64,000 nucleotides of DNA from Zelopaecilomyces penicillatus (GCA_005765155.1 VCCP01000001.1:6076001-6140000), one strand, 5' to 3'. Positions 1 to 12,771 are shown, numbered from the stretch's first letter. Made by a program: numbers and translations. Notes: a model not told the origin generated them from the sequence alone.

Positions 1-1797
1 CACTGCAGTGAGTCGTTCCTCCAGCTCATCCCTCTGTAACAGGGGGCGGCCAACCCATTTGCGGAGGAGGCGCTGGCCGAAACGAGTCAAGGTTTTGTCT
101 AGGGCCCAGAACAAACTGCCCTTTTCTGAATGATCGGTGGAGTTGCGGTACACTTCTAAACTTTCCAGCGTGGTCCCATTCACCAACATTGTTGAGCGTG
201 TGCTAAAGCACTGGAAGTACTTGGTGAGGTCAAAGATGTGCTCGAGACCGTACTCGTGCAGGTGAGTGATCATGGCTGAAAGACAAATGGTGATTGCCTC
301 GGGGAGCTTCAAGACCTTGTCGAGAAGAGCTGATGCCGTCTCGTTGTTTGAAGCGTCCTTGAGCTTATCAGCGTAGAACTGGGTGACGTGGGAGTGAGCC
401 TCTGAGGCCATGTTTTTGCCCCTTGATACACGTTCGACTCGGCTGCGATCGCCGAAGACATTTGTGCTGCTGCCAGACAAGTGCTGTACTAATTTGTCTG
501 TAGCCTTTGTAAGATCTCCCACGATCAAAAATTCACATGGCGAGATGTGTAAGAGCCTCGTCTCGATCTCGCTGCGCATGAATCCATCTTCAAATGTGTC
601 ATAGATGATGTCTCCCGTAGCCGGTTGCACAGCAAGAATGCCCACCTCAACCTTTTCGTCCGTACCAGATCCCTTGGGCCTTGTCTCGGTAATACAGAGA
701 AGATAACCACCGGAGGGAGACGATCCATTAGCCGGAGTATCCAGCTCTCCATTCTCGTCAATGTAGGTACCTTTGGTGTACAAGTTGGTAAGCTTTCGAG
801 TGAATGGGGCGTTGCGATTATCACCAGCCTTTTTGAGTGCGGCCGTTTCGAGCTGGCGAACAACGCCGACCTTGTGTCCGGCAGCTACAAGTCGCTTGGC
901 GTGAACTGGCAATCTATGGACAGGGATGCTCGCTGAGGCAAAGCGATCTAAGTGAGCCTCTGATGGGTCTGTAAAGGCCAGTTAGCATCGGATGAGAAGT
1001 AATTTCGGATGAATTGGATGGTACCTACGCTCATCATAGCGCATTTTCCCTGGTATGCAGACGATGCTCAGTTCCTTGGCGGCTATTCGGGCGTCCTCGC
1101 CAAAGAAGCGAAACTTGTACCCAACTTCGACGATGAGGACAGTATCCAAGTGTTTCCTCTTGATGTCTAGGAACTGCACCTCCATCGGGGTCAACTTTCC
1201 GGTTTTGGAGCCTTTCTTTTTGCCGGACTTTGCTGGAGCGGGAGCTTCCTCTTCATCCGGGTCTGCGTCAGCGTCATCTTCGTCGCCTACAGCGGCATCA
1301 TCCTGATTTTTCGAGTTTCTCCAAGCCATTGCGTCTGGATGGCCAAGTTTCTTGACAAATTTGCGATGCAGCTCCTCGTTCTTCCGCCTATCCTTCGCCC
1401 CTTCGCTATCGTCATTCTCGCTCGTTGTTACATCATTTTGAGGGTTGGGGCTGCCGTAGAGATAGCGCTGCGCGCGGGTCGCATTGGTGGTGCTGTCGGC
1501 AGCAATGGATTCGCTGGGAAAGAATGCACTCTGAGCTTCGCCCCCAGGAGCATTCTTTGACCGCTTAAGAGGCGTGTCTGGGTCGTCGACCGTCTCCTCG
1601 CATTCCCCTTCAAGTGGCCGTTTCCTAGATGGCAACGTGGACTTGTTGGGGGTGGTGGCAGCGCTCAGGGCCGCCTGGGCAGCTCGCTTCTGGGCCTGCT
1701 GTTCAAATGAGGCAGCGAGACCGTTGACAGTCTTTGGTGTGAAGAAGGACGTCAACGACTTTTGTTTCTTCTCCTGTGATTTAGGGACTGGCGCCAT
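1..1797 (-). CDS. MSH3: DNA mismatch repair protein Msh3 (partial, 3' end outside window)
   Basis: N-terminal part of the MutS-family protein that pairs with Msh2 (MutS-beta) to recognise insertion/deletion loops in the nucleus. Exon 1 is 1029-1797 and exon 2 runs from 968 off the left edge; the 60-base intron 969-1028 has a GTAGGT donor and a TTTACAG acceptor, and splicing restores the MutS domain I reading ...MRYDE-HPSEAHLDRF. Residues about 10-17 (QKSLTSFF) form a PCNA-binding PIP box, as expected for Msh3/Msh6. A long acidic, disordered linker follows, then MutS domain I (LTPMEVQFLDIKRKH, VGYKFRFFGEDA) and the connector domain. The start at 1797 (MAPVPKSQ) is chosen because it places the PIP box near the N terminus; the frame stays open to an ATG at 1929, giving a 44-residue extension that looks non-conserved. 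Family assignment is firm; the ATPase end is not in view. Confidence 0.93.
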
Positions 1798-3343
1798 GCT
1801 GCCGTGGGTGGGCGATGATGCCAATGAGCTTGATGGAACATTGATCCATAATCGAACTGCCTGCAGCCGCTTTGGTGCTGTCCAGCCAGCACGCGTAGTA
1901 GATTTGGTTGACGCGTTGAGAGGTTCCACCTTTTATGTTCTCCACTTTAAAAAAGGTACGGAGCGTCGTATCTATCTACGCCACCTTGGCGGCCTGTGAG
2001 TGTGATCAGTGCCCAACTTCCGCCACAGCACCCTTGCCACAGCGGCGTGCACTGAATTGCCCATGATCATCATTCAACTCTCCGCTTGCCACGCTTGGCA
2101 TCAGCGAAGTGATAATAGATTGGCTACAGTCCCCGCCCCCCTCCCTATGAGCTCAAAGTCCTAGTCTGGCCACAGCCTGTCTGCTCTGGCAAACTCGGCC
2201 CATCGCGTGCAGGGCATGTCGTCTTGGCCCAGAGTCTTGGCTCGAGGACGTCGGCGCTTGCAAGTTGCAGCTACTCGCTGTGCACAGGCAGTGGAGGATG
2301 AGTCCATCAACCACTTTCACGTCGCGGGCGCTTACACCGGTGGACATTGAAATACACGGCCAATCAGCGCAGGCTCAGGCTCTCACAAGCCCTCGGCGTT
2401 GCAGGCATGCCGGCCACTAGACCGTTAGTGTCAAGCACTTGAAGCCTGGTCGGAGGCCTGGTCTGAAGCTTGTCCCGCCAAAACCACAGCCGAAGGCTCT
2501 CCCTCGAGTGTCCGTTGCCGCCGAGATCGTGGGACCCGCCAGCGGGACACCCCTGCGTTGGGCCTTGTGAGATGCCTCCAAGCCTCCAAGTCTCCAGCGA
2601 AGCAGCACTGCATGGTCGACTGGGATGGGAGATGGGAGATGGGGGATGGAAGGAGATGAGGAATGGATGACTATTGCATTCGACTCCTGACGTTGCGGTC
2701 CATTATTCTGTTTTATTTTCCCTTCGTCTTTCATCCCCTCTTCAACTCTCGGTCTCTCATTCCCTACCGTATCAGCCCCTCCAGCGTCGTTCGACTTCAC
2801 AAAAAGAGTGCGAATACCTCAAGCACTGCACAGCTAACTTCGAAGCGGTTTCATTGTCAGACTTGATCAATCAGGACCTGGTTATTTAAGGGACTCTACA
2901 ACACTCCTACAGCACACTCTTAACTCTGTGGCGGGCCGGCGCGGCCAGTTCTGCGACCCGACCCCATCTGTTGTTGGAGAAGCTGCCCAGACTTGGTGCG
3001 CAGGTACTGCAACTATAGCTACAGAAACAGTGCCGTGGGCGTACACACTGCCGCCTGCAGCACCCAACATCAACCCCGCCCCCAAGACTGTCAACACCAC
3101 GCCATATCCAGCACCTGCTCTCTTGCGGCATTCCTTGGAAGCTTCTTACGACTACAGTCTTTCGTCTTCTCGGCCTCGTCGTCCTCAAGGCCTGACTTGC
3201 TACCGCCAACTTGGGAGGGCTGGCTATCGGAGCTGCCGCCTCTATCTACAGTGCTCCAGTCGCCACTTGGCGCCCACCTTCCCATCTACCCACCAAAGCC
3301 GCTTGATCGACGAGCCTCCGTGCTGCTCTATCGCCCACCCAGG
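1798..3343. other. Divergent intergenic region between MSH3 and the PhoD-like gene
   Basis: About 1.5 kb with no convincing gene on either strand. It must hold both promoters. There is a small near-repeat of AAGCCTGGTC-type words around 2440-2470 and a run of GGGAGAT words around 2627-2650. A pyrimidine-rich stretch lies at 2697-2785. The plus-strand frame of the downstream gene is open back to 2993, but that part shows no conserved-looking protein sequence. Confidence 0.6.
2697..2785 (+). promoter_or_regulatory. Pyrimidine-rich promoter/leader tract
   Basis: A CT-rich stretch on the plus strand about 0.6 kb upstream of the PhoD-like start codon. Such tracts are common just upstream of transcription starts in filamentous fungi. 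The function is inferred from position and composition only. Confidence 0.3.
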
Positions 3344-6300
3344 ATGGAGCGAAGCCGTGGTGTCGCGGACCAGGAGATGTTTCTGAGCAAACCTGCACCC
3401 GAAGATTGTGACAGCCCCACGGTCGAGCCCCTGCGCATATTCAAGCCCCAAAGCCCAGGACCTGGGCATCGCATCGCCTCTTCTTCGTCGCATCAACCGT
3501 CTTTCCCGTTGCCTCCCGGCGCATCGAGCTCTGCCGCCCCGCTTCCGTTTCCCGACGACGACGATATCCGCAAACCAACACCTCCCAAGCCATATGGTGC
3601 CGCCTACAATGACACGAGTCCACGCCTGGATACCAGCCCAGTCGAAAAGAAACCTGGGCTGGCTGAACGACGAGGTGCTGCGCCCAAGCCTATAAACTCT
3701 CCTTCAAGCCCAGATGCAGACTATGGCTTGTTTGCGCGACCGTTGAAAGAACAGCCGAGGCCGGCTCTCAACAACACCAACTATCCGAGTTATCAGAAGA
3801 AACCCTACTATCCACCACCAGGAACTTCATCTGGAGCCTTCAGCGCTGCCCCTTCTCAACCTCTACAGCCACAGCAGTCGCTGGTACCGCCCAGCATTGA
3901 GAACTTGAGCATAACTGACCCTGGCGTCAACCGTTTTGCATCAACTGCTTCAAACTCGACAACTAGAGCAAGCAGAGGATCGCCTCCGCCACCAGAGACA
4001 CCCATTGTTGAGCCAGGAATTGTTCCTGGGGGTGGCATCGAGGCTCGATACGCCGCATCTGGCATCTCAGGAACAGCAACGCTTACCAGTCTGCAGTCCC
4101 ATCAGGTGCAGAGTGCAGCTGCCGCACAAAGACTGGCGCAATATGGAAACCAACCTCCGCAGCCTCAACGTCCTTGGACGCCAACTGAATCCCCAGATCA
4201 GGCTCCGTCAGGGCCTCCCACTGTTTATCAAGGTTCAAACCCTATCTCAAGTCCTCAGCCGCAACATCCGGCACTCCACCCACCGCCTCAGCAGCCCGCG
4301 CAGAACCAAGGAAATCCAGCTTTACAAGTCAGCGTTATCGAACAAGACTACCAGCGCATGTCAAGTAGTTCACCCCCTCCCGCCTACTCAAGCGTCAATC
4401 CCAGCTCTCGATCATCTTATCCAAATGAAAAACAGCGACCACAACAGGCTGGTGCGGTTCCTAGTGCCTCTCAACCCGAGCAGGTCAGTAACTCATCGCC
4501 AGCAAAGAAGACAGCAGTGACGCCAGCCGCGGCGGCAGCGATTGCTGCTGCTGCCGCTGCTAGTGGTGGACTTGCATCTCCTGCTCTTCAACATCCTGGA
4601 CATCCCGCTTTTGCCAACGACCCACGGCCGGAACCAAATGGCCAGAGTGTGCAGATAGTGCCTCCAACTCCCACGCTACAAGGTCCAGGTCCTGCATCAC
4701 CTCCGCCTCTGCCAGAGGGCTGGATAGCCCACCTTGACCAGAACTCGGGTCAATATTATTATATACACTTGGCCAGTCAAGCAACGCAATGGGAGTTCCC
4801 CAAGGGGCCAAATCCAATCCAGCACGAACAGGCCCCCCTTTCACCGACTGCCTCAACCTATGGAAATCCGCTGGGCTCGCCCATGTTTGGCAAGCAGTCC
4901 ATGGCATCACCCATGTTTCCCCCACACACGCCAGGCTATGCCGAGAGTATTATGAGCGTTGCGACGTCTCAAGCTCCTACAGTTGGTTTTACCGGGCCGC
5001 CACCTAGCGCTGGTGTCGATATGTACAGGATTCAACCCACAAATGGGGTATATTTCGGGCCATACCTGAAATACGTCAATATGAATGTTGAAACTGGCAA
5101 ATGGTATGGAAGCATTCTCATCGTCACAGATGCACCACAACCACCCACAATCCACCTGCATCTAAGTGTAGATCTATCGCCCAACCCGATGCAGTTGCAG
5201 CCTCATGTAATTTATGTTCATCAACGCTGGACTTTTTACAAGTATGAGCTTGAACTTGAAATGGGAGAGGCAGGAACCGAGCGTTGGACATATGCAGTGA
5301 CCTCACACCTTGGCTGCACTCGGTATGAGTTCATCGTAGCTGGAAGAAGTGAAACCACTTGGCGATTCATCGCTCATTCTGGCAATGACTTTGCAGCCAG
5401 TACTTCGCAAAATGAACGAGCCAAGCTTGGAGGTGTTGGCTTCATGTGGAAGGATGTTCTGCAGAAGAATGTTGACTGTGGTGGCTTCCATGTCCAGCTT
5501 GGTTTGGGTGACCAAATATATGGTGACCGGCTATGGAAAGAAGTTCCGCTCATGAAGCAGTGGCTAGCCATGAGTGGTAGAGAAAACAAAAAGAACGTGC
5601 AGTGGACGCCTCGTCATGAGGAGGATGTATCGCACGCTTACTTCCACTATTACACGAGTCACTTTGACCAGCCGTATCTGAGAGAAGCCTTTGCTCAAAT
5701 CCCACATATTTTGCAAATTGACGATCATGACATGTAAGCCCCCCCCCCCCCCCCCTTACTCAATAAAGGTGTTCCGGGCTAATTCGCATTAGTTTTGACG
5801 GATATGGCTCATATCCAGATTACATGCAGTCGTCTCCAATATTTAAGAACACTGGCCGAATAGCGACAGATATGTACCTTTTGTTTCAGCATCACACCAC
5901 TGTTGAGATGATGCGGAACTTCAGCACTGATCACGACATCTTCACTATAACTGGCACCGGCTGGCATTTTGTCAAGTATCTTGGACCTGCGGTTGTAGTT
6001 GTTGGTACAGACTGTCGATCAGAGCGAACCCAAGCGCGGGTGATGGCTGGTCCGACTTACCAGGGTATTTTCCCCAAAGTTGCAACATTGCCGCCAAGTG
6101 TCCAACATGTGCTCTGGATGGTTTCGGTGCCTATGGTCTATCCCAGACTTGATACCGTTGAAAGCCTGGCAAACACGGTGGCGGCTGGAAAGAAGGCTGT
6201 CAACACAACGTATAACATACTTGGAAAAATGACTAGCTCAGTGGCTGGTGTGGTTGGCCAGAAAGACATAGTGGCTCAAGGTTTCAGCCAGGTCAAAAAG

Positions 6301-7023
6301 GCAGTTGGCAAGACTGGACTCATGGGAAATGTTTTGAATCAGTTTGGCGAACTTGACATCCAGGAAGTACTAAAGGATATGTGGACGCATGACTCCAAGG
6401 ACCTGGAAAGAACATACTTCATCCGGACACTCCAAGGCATCGCCCAGCAAAAGGGCATCCGAATGACGTTCCTTTCTGGAGGTAAGATATGACTGCAGCA
6501 GTGAATTGTTCTGGGTGTATGCTAATTTGGTTCTCTACGAATAGATGTCAATGCTGCAGGGGCCGGTCTTGTACATGATCCCACACATCCGGGCGACCAC
6601 AAAACGATGTACCAGGTTATCACATCACCTATCGTCTCGGCTCCACAGAGCACTTATGTGCTGAAGATGCTGCACAATCAGAAGACGCTGTATGTGCCAC
6701 AGAATGGTCAGAAATCAACTCACGAGGTGTCAGATACCAAGGAAGATATGATGGAAATTTTCCACACAGACGCCAGCGGCACCGCTCGCGAGTTGAAGAA
6801 GCTCATGGGTCGTCGAAATTACACTGCTTTTGTGGTGTACGACCAAGAAGTAGTTGCTTCACAAAACCAGACGCCTTTCAGCCCCAATCCAAGCATGAGC
6901 AGTCAACAGGGGCTATCTAAGCTCAGCCTCGCGGTAGACTTTGTAGTACAGGGTGACGGGACATATACGGCGACCACCAAGTACGGTCCTGTTATCATCC
7001 CACATTTGGAATTTGGTAGGTAA
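3344..7023 (+). CDS. WW-domain PhoD-like metallophosphatase
   Basis: Predicted 1185-residue protein in three exons: 3344-5733, 5793-6481 and 6545-7023 (introns of 59 and 63 bases, both GT-AG; the exon sum closes in frame). Residues about 1-450 are a proline/serine/glutamine-rich disordered region. A WW domain lies at about 456-487, with both signature tryptophans (PEGW... and QWEFP), which suggests binding of proline-rich partners. The PhoD-like phosphatase domain fills about 560-1180, with the metal-site motifs GLGDQIYGD (near 717) and, across the first splice site, IDDHDIFDGYGSYPD, plus a later SGDVNAAG. PhoD-type enzymes are calcium/metal-dependent phosphodiesterases or phosphatases; the fungal members are largely uncharacterised and probably intracellular, since no signal peptide is seen. 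The start at 3344 begins the conserved-looking MERSRG sequence; the frame is open upstream to 2993. The first intron has a 17-base C run beside the donor. Confidence 0.88.
5739..5755 (+). repeat. Homopolymer C17 in intron 1 of the PhoD-like gene
   Basis: Seventeen consecutive C residues begin five bases after the GTAAG donor at 5734 and fill about a third of a 59-base intron. Seen directly. The length may be uncertain, because such runs are prone to sequencing and replication slippage. Confidence 0.9.
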
Positions 7024-8025
7024 TAGGGGGGGTGCGCAAATAAGGGGAGGTAGGGTGGTAGGTATATTGGGTTCAATCAGCGGGTTGGAAAACAATACGG
7101 TTTAAATCTCATGGGACATTTGTGGACTAGATGAGTTCTTGGAAATACCTTTTATATGTTATTCGTGGTTTTCTTTTGAAATGTGCGCAGCGGTGTTTCT
7201 TGAATCAGGGACTGCACATAGAGGCCATTGCCATAACTCAATGTTGGGGTGTTGAAGCGAATACACATAACGCTCGGCGTTTTTTCTTATGGTTAAATAC
7301 CCTTCCCGAATTAGAGCAACAGAAACAATTATATCTGAATTATCTCTTCTGGTTTTGAGTCCATATTATAGCAAAAGTCAGTGATAGTACTAGTCTTTAA
7401 CCAGATTGGAAGTGCCAACATGAAACAAAAGGGTGTTGCTATAACAGAATTATCAACATGACATGGCGTTGCACTTGGCTACTAACGGCTTTATGTGCAG
7501 CGGCGAATACCGTTACTATATGACTTCAACTTTGACTTCTACTGTTTCTATATCAATGAGGTCTCTATTTGTCGTATCGACAAGATACTTTTTGAGGAAA
7601 CTTTACTGTTCAAGTATCGTTGTGTGAATAAAGTTATAGATATTTTGTAAATTTGAATCTCAGGCTCGCAGTCCGCAGTGATCACTCAACATGTCTGAAA
7701 GGTTGCACCGGTAGCGATGCTTGGCAAGGGGGAAAAGCCACGAACTGCAGAGCCCTCCAATGTGTCCTACTATAGGTTAAGTAGTCTGATTTCTTTGGCC
7801 ATCTACCTCAAGCTACCCTGGCTATACATGATTGTAATCCGAGGAAGCCATAGAGTGAAGCAGATCACCGATCCAGCCCCTTGTGTTAGCTAGTATTTAT
7901 TTCTTCTATTGTATCATTGTACTCTGGAGTAAAGCGGCTTATATGGGAAAACACATGTGATATTTTGCTTTTCTTTACTATTGGAGAATTAAATGTATGA
8001 TGCGTCCTCACAATTATTAGCAAGC
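7024..8025. other. AT-rich convergent 3' intergenic region
   Basis: About 1 kb between two genes that converge on it. It is AT-rich with only short, unconvincing reading frames on either strand. It probably carries both 3' untranslated regions and polyadenylation signals; no RNA gene or repeat was recognised. Confidence 0.55.
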
Positions 8026-9049
8026 TCAGAGACTGAAGAGCTCCTTCAGAATGCGCATCGTATCTTCGGGACCCTTTACAGTGTGGCCAGTTGTACGAAA
8101 ATCATTGAAAATCTCCCAATCGTTACCACCCTCAAAGGTCTTGTCGCCAAAGAAATGGATTTTCTTGTATTCAATGCCATCGGGTTTCTTGGCGTCGTTC
8201 TCGAGATGCTGGAGGCAGTATGTTTTGTCCCAGCCGTTGGGGAATACGTCGAAAGAGATTTGGCCACCGATTGAGTACCTAATAGGAGTTAAACAAGTGT
8301 CAGTCTGAGATTTGGGACTGTAAAGGATGGAAAGGTGAGTTTACGTGAGTCCCAGGTTTCCAAAGCGCTCTTTGAGGGCAGCAACAAACTTAGCCCGAAC
8401 CTTGGCGTCCTTATCATAGGCCTCAAAGTCGTTACGTTCCTGGTTGCTGGCGTTACGACCAACTGGGCTGACATTGATCATTCCGTTTCGGAACTCGACA
8501 AAGGTGCCACGCTTGACGGGTAAATCAAGATCGGCAATGTAGTGGAGGCAGAAGTTGACAAGTTGCTTGTACTGGTCCTCACCAATCCAGCGGATGAAGC
8601 TGTTGGACGGGAGAGGCTGGCCGAGCTTGTACGCCGTCAAGCCGTTTTCGGCAAAACAGAAGTCGAATAAGGTAGTCACAGGGACGCCGGCGGGCTTGCC
8701 AATCTGCTCCTCCTGCTTGACCAGGTCGGAGCCGCCAACGAAGCCAATGGCACACTTCTTGCGAAGCTCCTGCAAGAGAGCAAGGATCTCGGGAGAGGCA
8801 TCCTAGAGATAATGGCAATTGAGATGGAAATCAGTGGGTGCTGCGATTTTAAAACTGCCTTTTTGGGGTGTTTTTGGGGGAAGGGGGGGACCGAAAAGCT
8901 GCAATTGGAGCTTGAAGCTCGAAGCTCGAAGCTTATGGTCAACGTACCAGGCGAGCAGGGGTGAGAGTGCCGTCGACATCGAACAGGCAAATGGTGTCCT
9001 TGAGAGGACGCTCCTGGAGAGGAGAGTAAGTAGGCGGGGTAGCAGCCAT
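8026..9049 (-). CDS. Phosphomannomutase
   Basis: 270-residue HAD-superfamily phosphomannomutase (SEC53/PMM type), which interconverts mannose-6-phosphate and mannose-1-phosphate in the cytosol to feed GDP-mannose for N-glycans, O-mannosylation, GPI anchors and cell-wall mannan. Three exons: 8948-9049, 8345-8802 and 8026-8278; introns of 145 and 66 bases, GT-AG, and the total is 813 bases in frame. The catalytic DVDGT motif is at residues 24-28 in exon 1. Recognisable family segments follow: ELRKKCAIGFVGGSD, RNGMINVSPVGR, QISFDVFPNGWDK and IHFFGDKT. The C terminus ends in the usual LKELF-type helix, with TGA at 8026-8028. Full length for the family. The first intron contains a triplicated GAAGCTC word at about 8913-8934. 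Confidence 0.95.
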
Positions 9050-9677
9050 TGTTTATTTTCCTTGCAGATATCAAGATACCCTTTGTGAATTGTTCAAGTT
9101 GAAGATTGCAAGGTCAAATAAAAGCTACTATGTAGTAGCCGGGTTAAGTCGGTCAGGGCCTCAGAAGTGGGGGTGGAGGTGAGGGTCGGAATCGGAGGCA
9201 GGTCAATCGCGGGGCAGGAACAGCGGGAGTAGAGGAGGGGCAAGCCAACTGCTACTTACCATTTTTATATCCGCGCCGTTGTGTTGATACATGGCCCGCT
9301 CCAATGTTAAAGGAAATTAAATTTAGGTACCAGCCTCATAACGATTGTAAATGATGCCACTTGTTCCTTTTCAATGGCTAATTCATACGGCTTCCAATAT
9401 TTGAAGCCATCTGGCCTGTTTCACATCGCAGCCAAAAATTTCGTCGTTCTATACACCGCCCCAGCGCTGGCAACTGACGCTCAGTCTCCAAACCTGATTA
9501 TGTACAAATTAGGCCATACATCGATAGACCTGGACAAATATGTTCTTCAACGTGTTAGGCTGTACAACCCTCCACAGCGCCTATGTGATATACATTTCCC
9601 TTGAATAGGATTGAAATCGCACAACTTCATTGTAAAATGGAAAAGAAAAGGGATCATATATCTCGCTCCTCCAAATG
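9050..9677. other. Intergenic region, phosphomannomutase promoter and exchanger 3' end
   Basis: 628 bases between two minus-strand genes. It should contain the phosphomannomutase promoter and the 3' untranslated region of the exchanger gene. No additional gene is supported. Confidence 0.5.
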
Positions 9678-12600
9678 CTAACCAGTCTTGACTTCGTCGA
9701 GTAAACCAGTTATCTCCACTACCACATTGGCAATGGTACTCACTGTCCACATCACAATCAACGTCCATCCAATCTTGCGACTCAAGACCCACTTGTTCAT
9801 CGGCACCGCAATCAAAAGACCAACTAGCATGATGAGTAACGTGATGGATGAAATCAACAACGTTCCCCCAACCTGGACTTTGTACGGCCCGTAATCGTAG
9901 GATCTGTCCGGATGTTTGTGTTGGCGCCGATTCGCATCTTGTACCATCATCATCACGCCGCCAATCCCTATGCCCAGTAAGATATTAAGCATTGGACCAC
10001 CGAAACACGCAGACCTAGAAAACAAATGTTAGCCATAATTCTGCAATTGCTGTGCACTGACAGCTTGCGGTTTTGTTCACTTACAATGCCATGACCGGGT
10101 ATCCCAATCGAGCCACAGTGATGTCCGCGACCAGATCGCCCACACTATTTCCAGCAGCAAATATTGTGAGGCCTAGCAGCGCCTCTGAGATCCCCAGAAC
10201 CACTCCAAAAGTTTTCAAAACACCAACCACCTCGCCAGCAATAGTTGAGATCCAAGCAATACTGATGATGAATCCCAAGAAACAAAATAAGAAATGGTAC
10301 TTTGGCCTTTTCTGTTCTGAAGTCAATACGAGCAGTGTTCCCAACAACACGAGCGACGTCAAGATGGTGTATAGAATCATCTTGAATAATGTCCTGCCTC
10401 GGTTCTCCCAATCCTCCGAGATGTTAGCCCAAAGGATGCACACAGCAAATAGTGGTCCCGTGAACAGCTGCAAGCATACGAGCCATCTGTTCCATTGCGG
10501 TCTCTCGTCAGTGGCATTGCTGACAGAAGGTATCTCGGAAACTGGCTTAGCGATACCAAGAACTGAGCCGTTTCCTGTTTGAGTTGTTGGGTCAACTGCT
10601 GTATCCTCGTGTGATAGAGATAGTAGAGGCGGAGTAAGAGCACCGAAAGATCGAACACTGTTGTTGCGACTCAAAGAATGTCTTCTATACCGCTCCCATT
10701 CACTGACCGGCTCAATCTCGCCTGGTTGAATTGAGATGGGTGGTGCCATATGTCCCAGTCCGTGATGTGAATGGTCCGCAATGGTGTGATCAAACGATGC
10801 CGCATCCTCGCTCGTCTCAGACTCGACAACAGGCAATGTGATAACCAGTAGAAAAATGCTCGGTACTGATATTGCACTGACAAACTTATCCCAAATAGGC
10901 TTCTCTCTCCACCCTTGTAAGGTTGGGAAGAGAGTAGCAAGTAGATGATGCGGTGGTGGTAGAATTGAGTAAGGCCACCACCTCACAGGTCTTGGTGGTT
11001 CTACCTGATGAGCGAGATTAGAAAAAGGATCGCCGTGCCTCTCTGGTGCTGGAGATGGAAGCATAAACTCTGCTGGCTCAGAATTTCCGTTTGGTGTGAT
11101 CAGCATCGGCGAATCTGTATATCGGGGAAATGCTGTGGGCGTGCCTGGGGATGATATATCACTGTAACTACTGCGCCGGCTAGGAATTTGTAGTCGTAAT
11201 TGCGCAGATAAACCTTCTCCAGAAGGAACAAGCCCCGCGCCATCTGTTGATTGACCGGGTTGTCCAACGGGAGGTGGCGCCAGATTTCCGCCTACTGTGT
11301 AAGATGGCGCCGGGCTAGGAGTTCTCTGACCGGCCGCGTCTCCCTGAGGAAGCGAAAGGTTTGAGTCTGTTCTGTCTCGCCTGGAATCGAGAAGCCTGGA
11401 CGATGCCGACAATGAAAGTGGCATATTTCCTGACGACATGGCTCTGTCTCTTCCACCGATGGCATCATTGGGGTAGAAGCTTGTATTCTGATGCGGATGA
11501 GTTCGATCGGGAACGGTACTAACTGTATCCCTTCGGCCTCGTCTGGGAAGGTGGTTTTCAGAGTAGCTCCGAGACGGAATCGCGGAAAGCTGATGATTGC
11601 TCTCGCGCTGCAACTGCGCCAGTGCAGATCTGAACTCCAACGCGCCAACCAAGCTTGGTCTAATGGGGGTGAGTGTGTTTCTCCGTTTGCCTTGACCTCC
11701 AGTGCGAAGAACCCTCATGCTCCTAGCTACCTCGGCAGCCACCATTCGCTCGTGGGCTTCGTCGTCGTCGGAATTGATATCGTCGGAATTATCCCCAAGT
11801 TCTGCCTCTCTACCGTCGACCTCTATCCGGGGGCCACTCTCAAAGACCGATACGTCATTGCTAAATGTGGAGGTTCGTGAGGGCTGCCCCGGCCTTTGAG
11901 CATTGTCGTCAGGGTCATCTCGATAAGGCTCACCAGCGAGCTCGTCGCCGGCGTGGCCAACTAAACCATAAAAATGACTCCGGGCTTCACCCTCCCTGCG
12001 CAGGTTATGCTTCCTCCTCGTTGTATACCAATGCCAGCAAACGACGGTGATGACGTACACGGTGTAGTAGCCGATCATAGCGCAACATTCCCAAAAGTGC
12101 AAATGCCCGTCAGCCAAGAAGTACATGGTAAATGCCACGGCTACAATAAAAAAGCAGATATCCCGAGCATACGTTTTGCGATCCACTCTGAACTCTCGCA
12201 CAAGCGCCATGGAACCCGCGACAACACCGGTAATGAAGCTGGCGGCACCAATGAGCTCACCCACGGCCATGCTTGCGCTATTGGATCCCATGGCTGCAAA
12301 CGTGCTAAAAACGTCTGGCGATCCATTGCCAAAAGCCAGAAACGTGACACCTGCAAGACTCTCGCTGAGGCCTAGGATCGTTGCAATCGTGCTTAGGTTA
12401 ACGCTGAAGAAGTCACTGGCGGCGATGCCAATGGTAGTAAACAGAAGTCCAAGCCAAGACACAAGGATTCCAAAGGCCAAAGGCTGGACCTGACTGAATG
12501 TACAGTAATAAAGCCGCAGGTATGGTATGAGCCCTGCGTCATCGTCCACGCAGTATTGCTTGACAAACATACACTGATCCGAAGCTGTGTGCACCTCCCG

Positions 12601-12771
12601 ACATTCCGGTTTCTTGCCACGTCTCAGCAGCGAGAGGTTCTCCTGGGCTACAAAGCCGCGGCGTTGGGTGTGCGCCAGAAATGAGTAAGCTGTGAATACA
12701 GAGAGGAGCAAGACGGTGATGTAAAATGGGCGGGAGCTCAGATGGCTCCCGCGAGCTTTGATAGTCGCCAT
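9678..12771 (-). CDS. Na+/Ca2+-exchanger-type cation transporter (vacuolar/ER type)
   Basis: Predicted 1007-residue multi-pass membrane protein in two exons, 10085-12771 and 9678-10014, joined across a 70-base GT-AG intron that restores ...VMAL-SACFGGP. It belongs to the Na_Ca_ex (CaCA) superfamily. The N-terminal half has a membrane segment at about 15-35 and the alpha-1 repeat at about 134-175 (LAFGNGSPDVFS). A very long hydrophilic, serine/proline-rich loop of about 400 residues follows. The C-terminal half carries the alpha-2 repeat at about 865-915 (FAAGNSVGDLVADITVA, then FGGPMLN across the splice). The family exchanges Ca2+ against Na+, K+ or H+; fungal relatives act on internal membranes in Ca2+ and ion homeostasis. 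The exact substrate is not readable from sequence. The start at 12771 (MATIKARG) is preferred; the frame extends to an ATG at 12879 without obvious conservation. Confidence 0.88.

Noticed and set aside
3936..4520. 194-codon frame overlapping the PhoD-like gene
   Set aside because: Out-of-frame shadow of the Pro/Gln-rich head; repeats of CAG/CCA keep several frames open.
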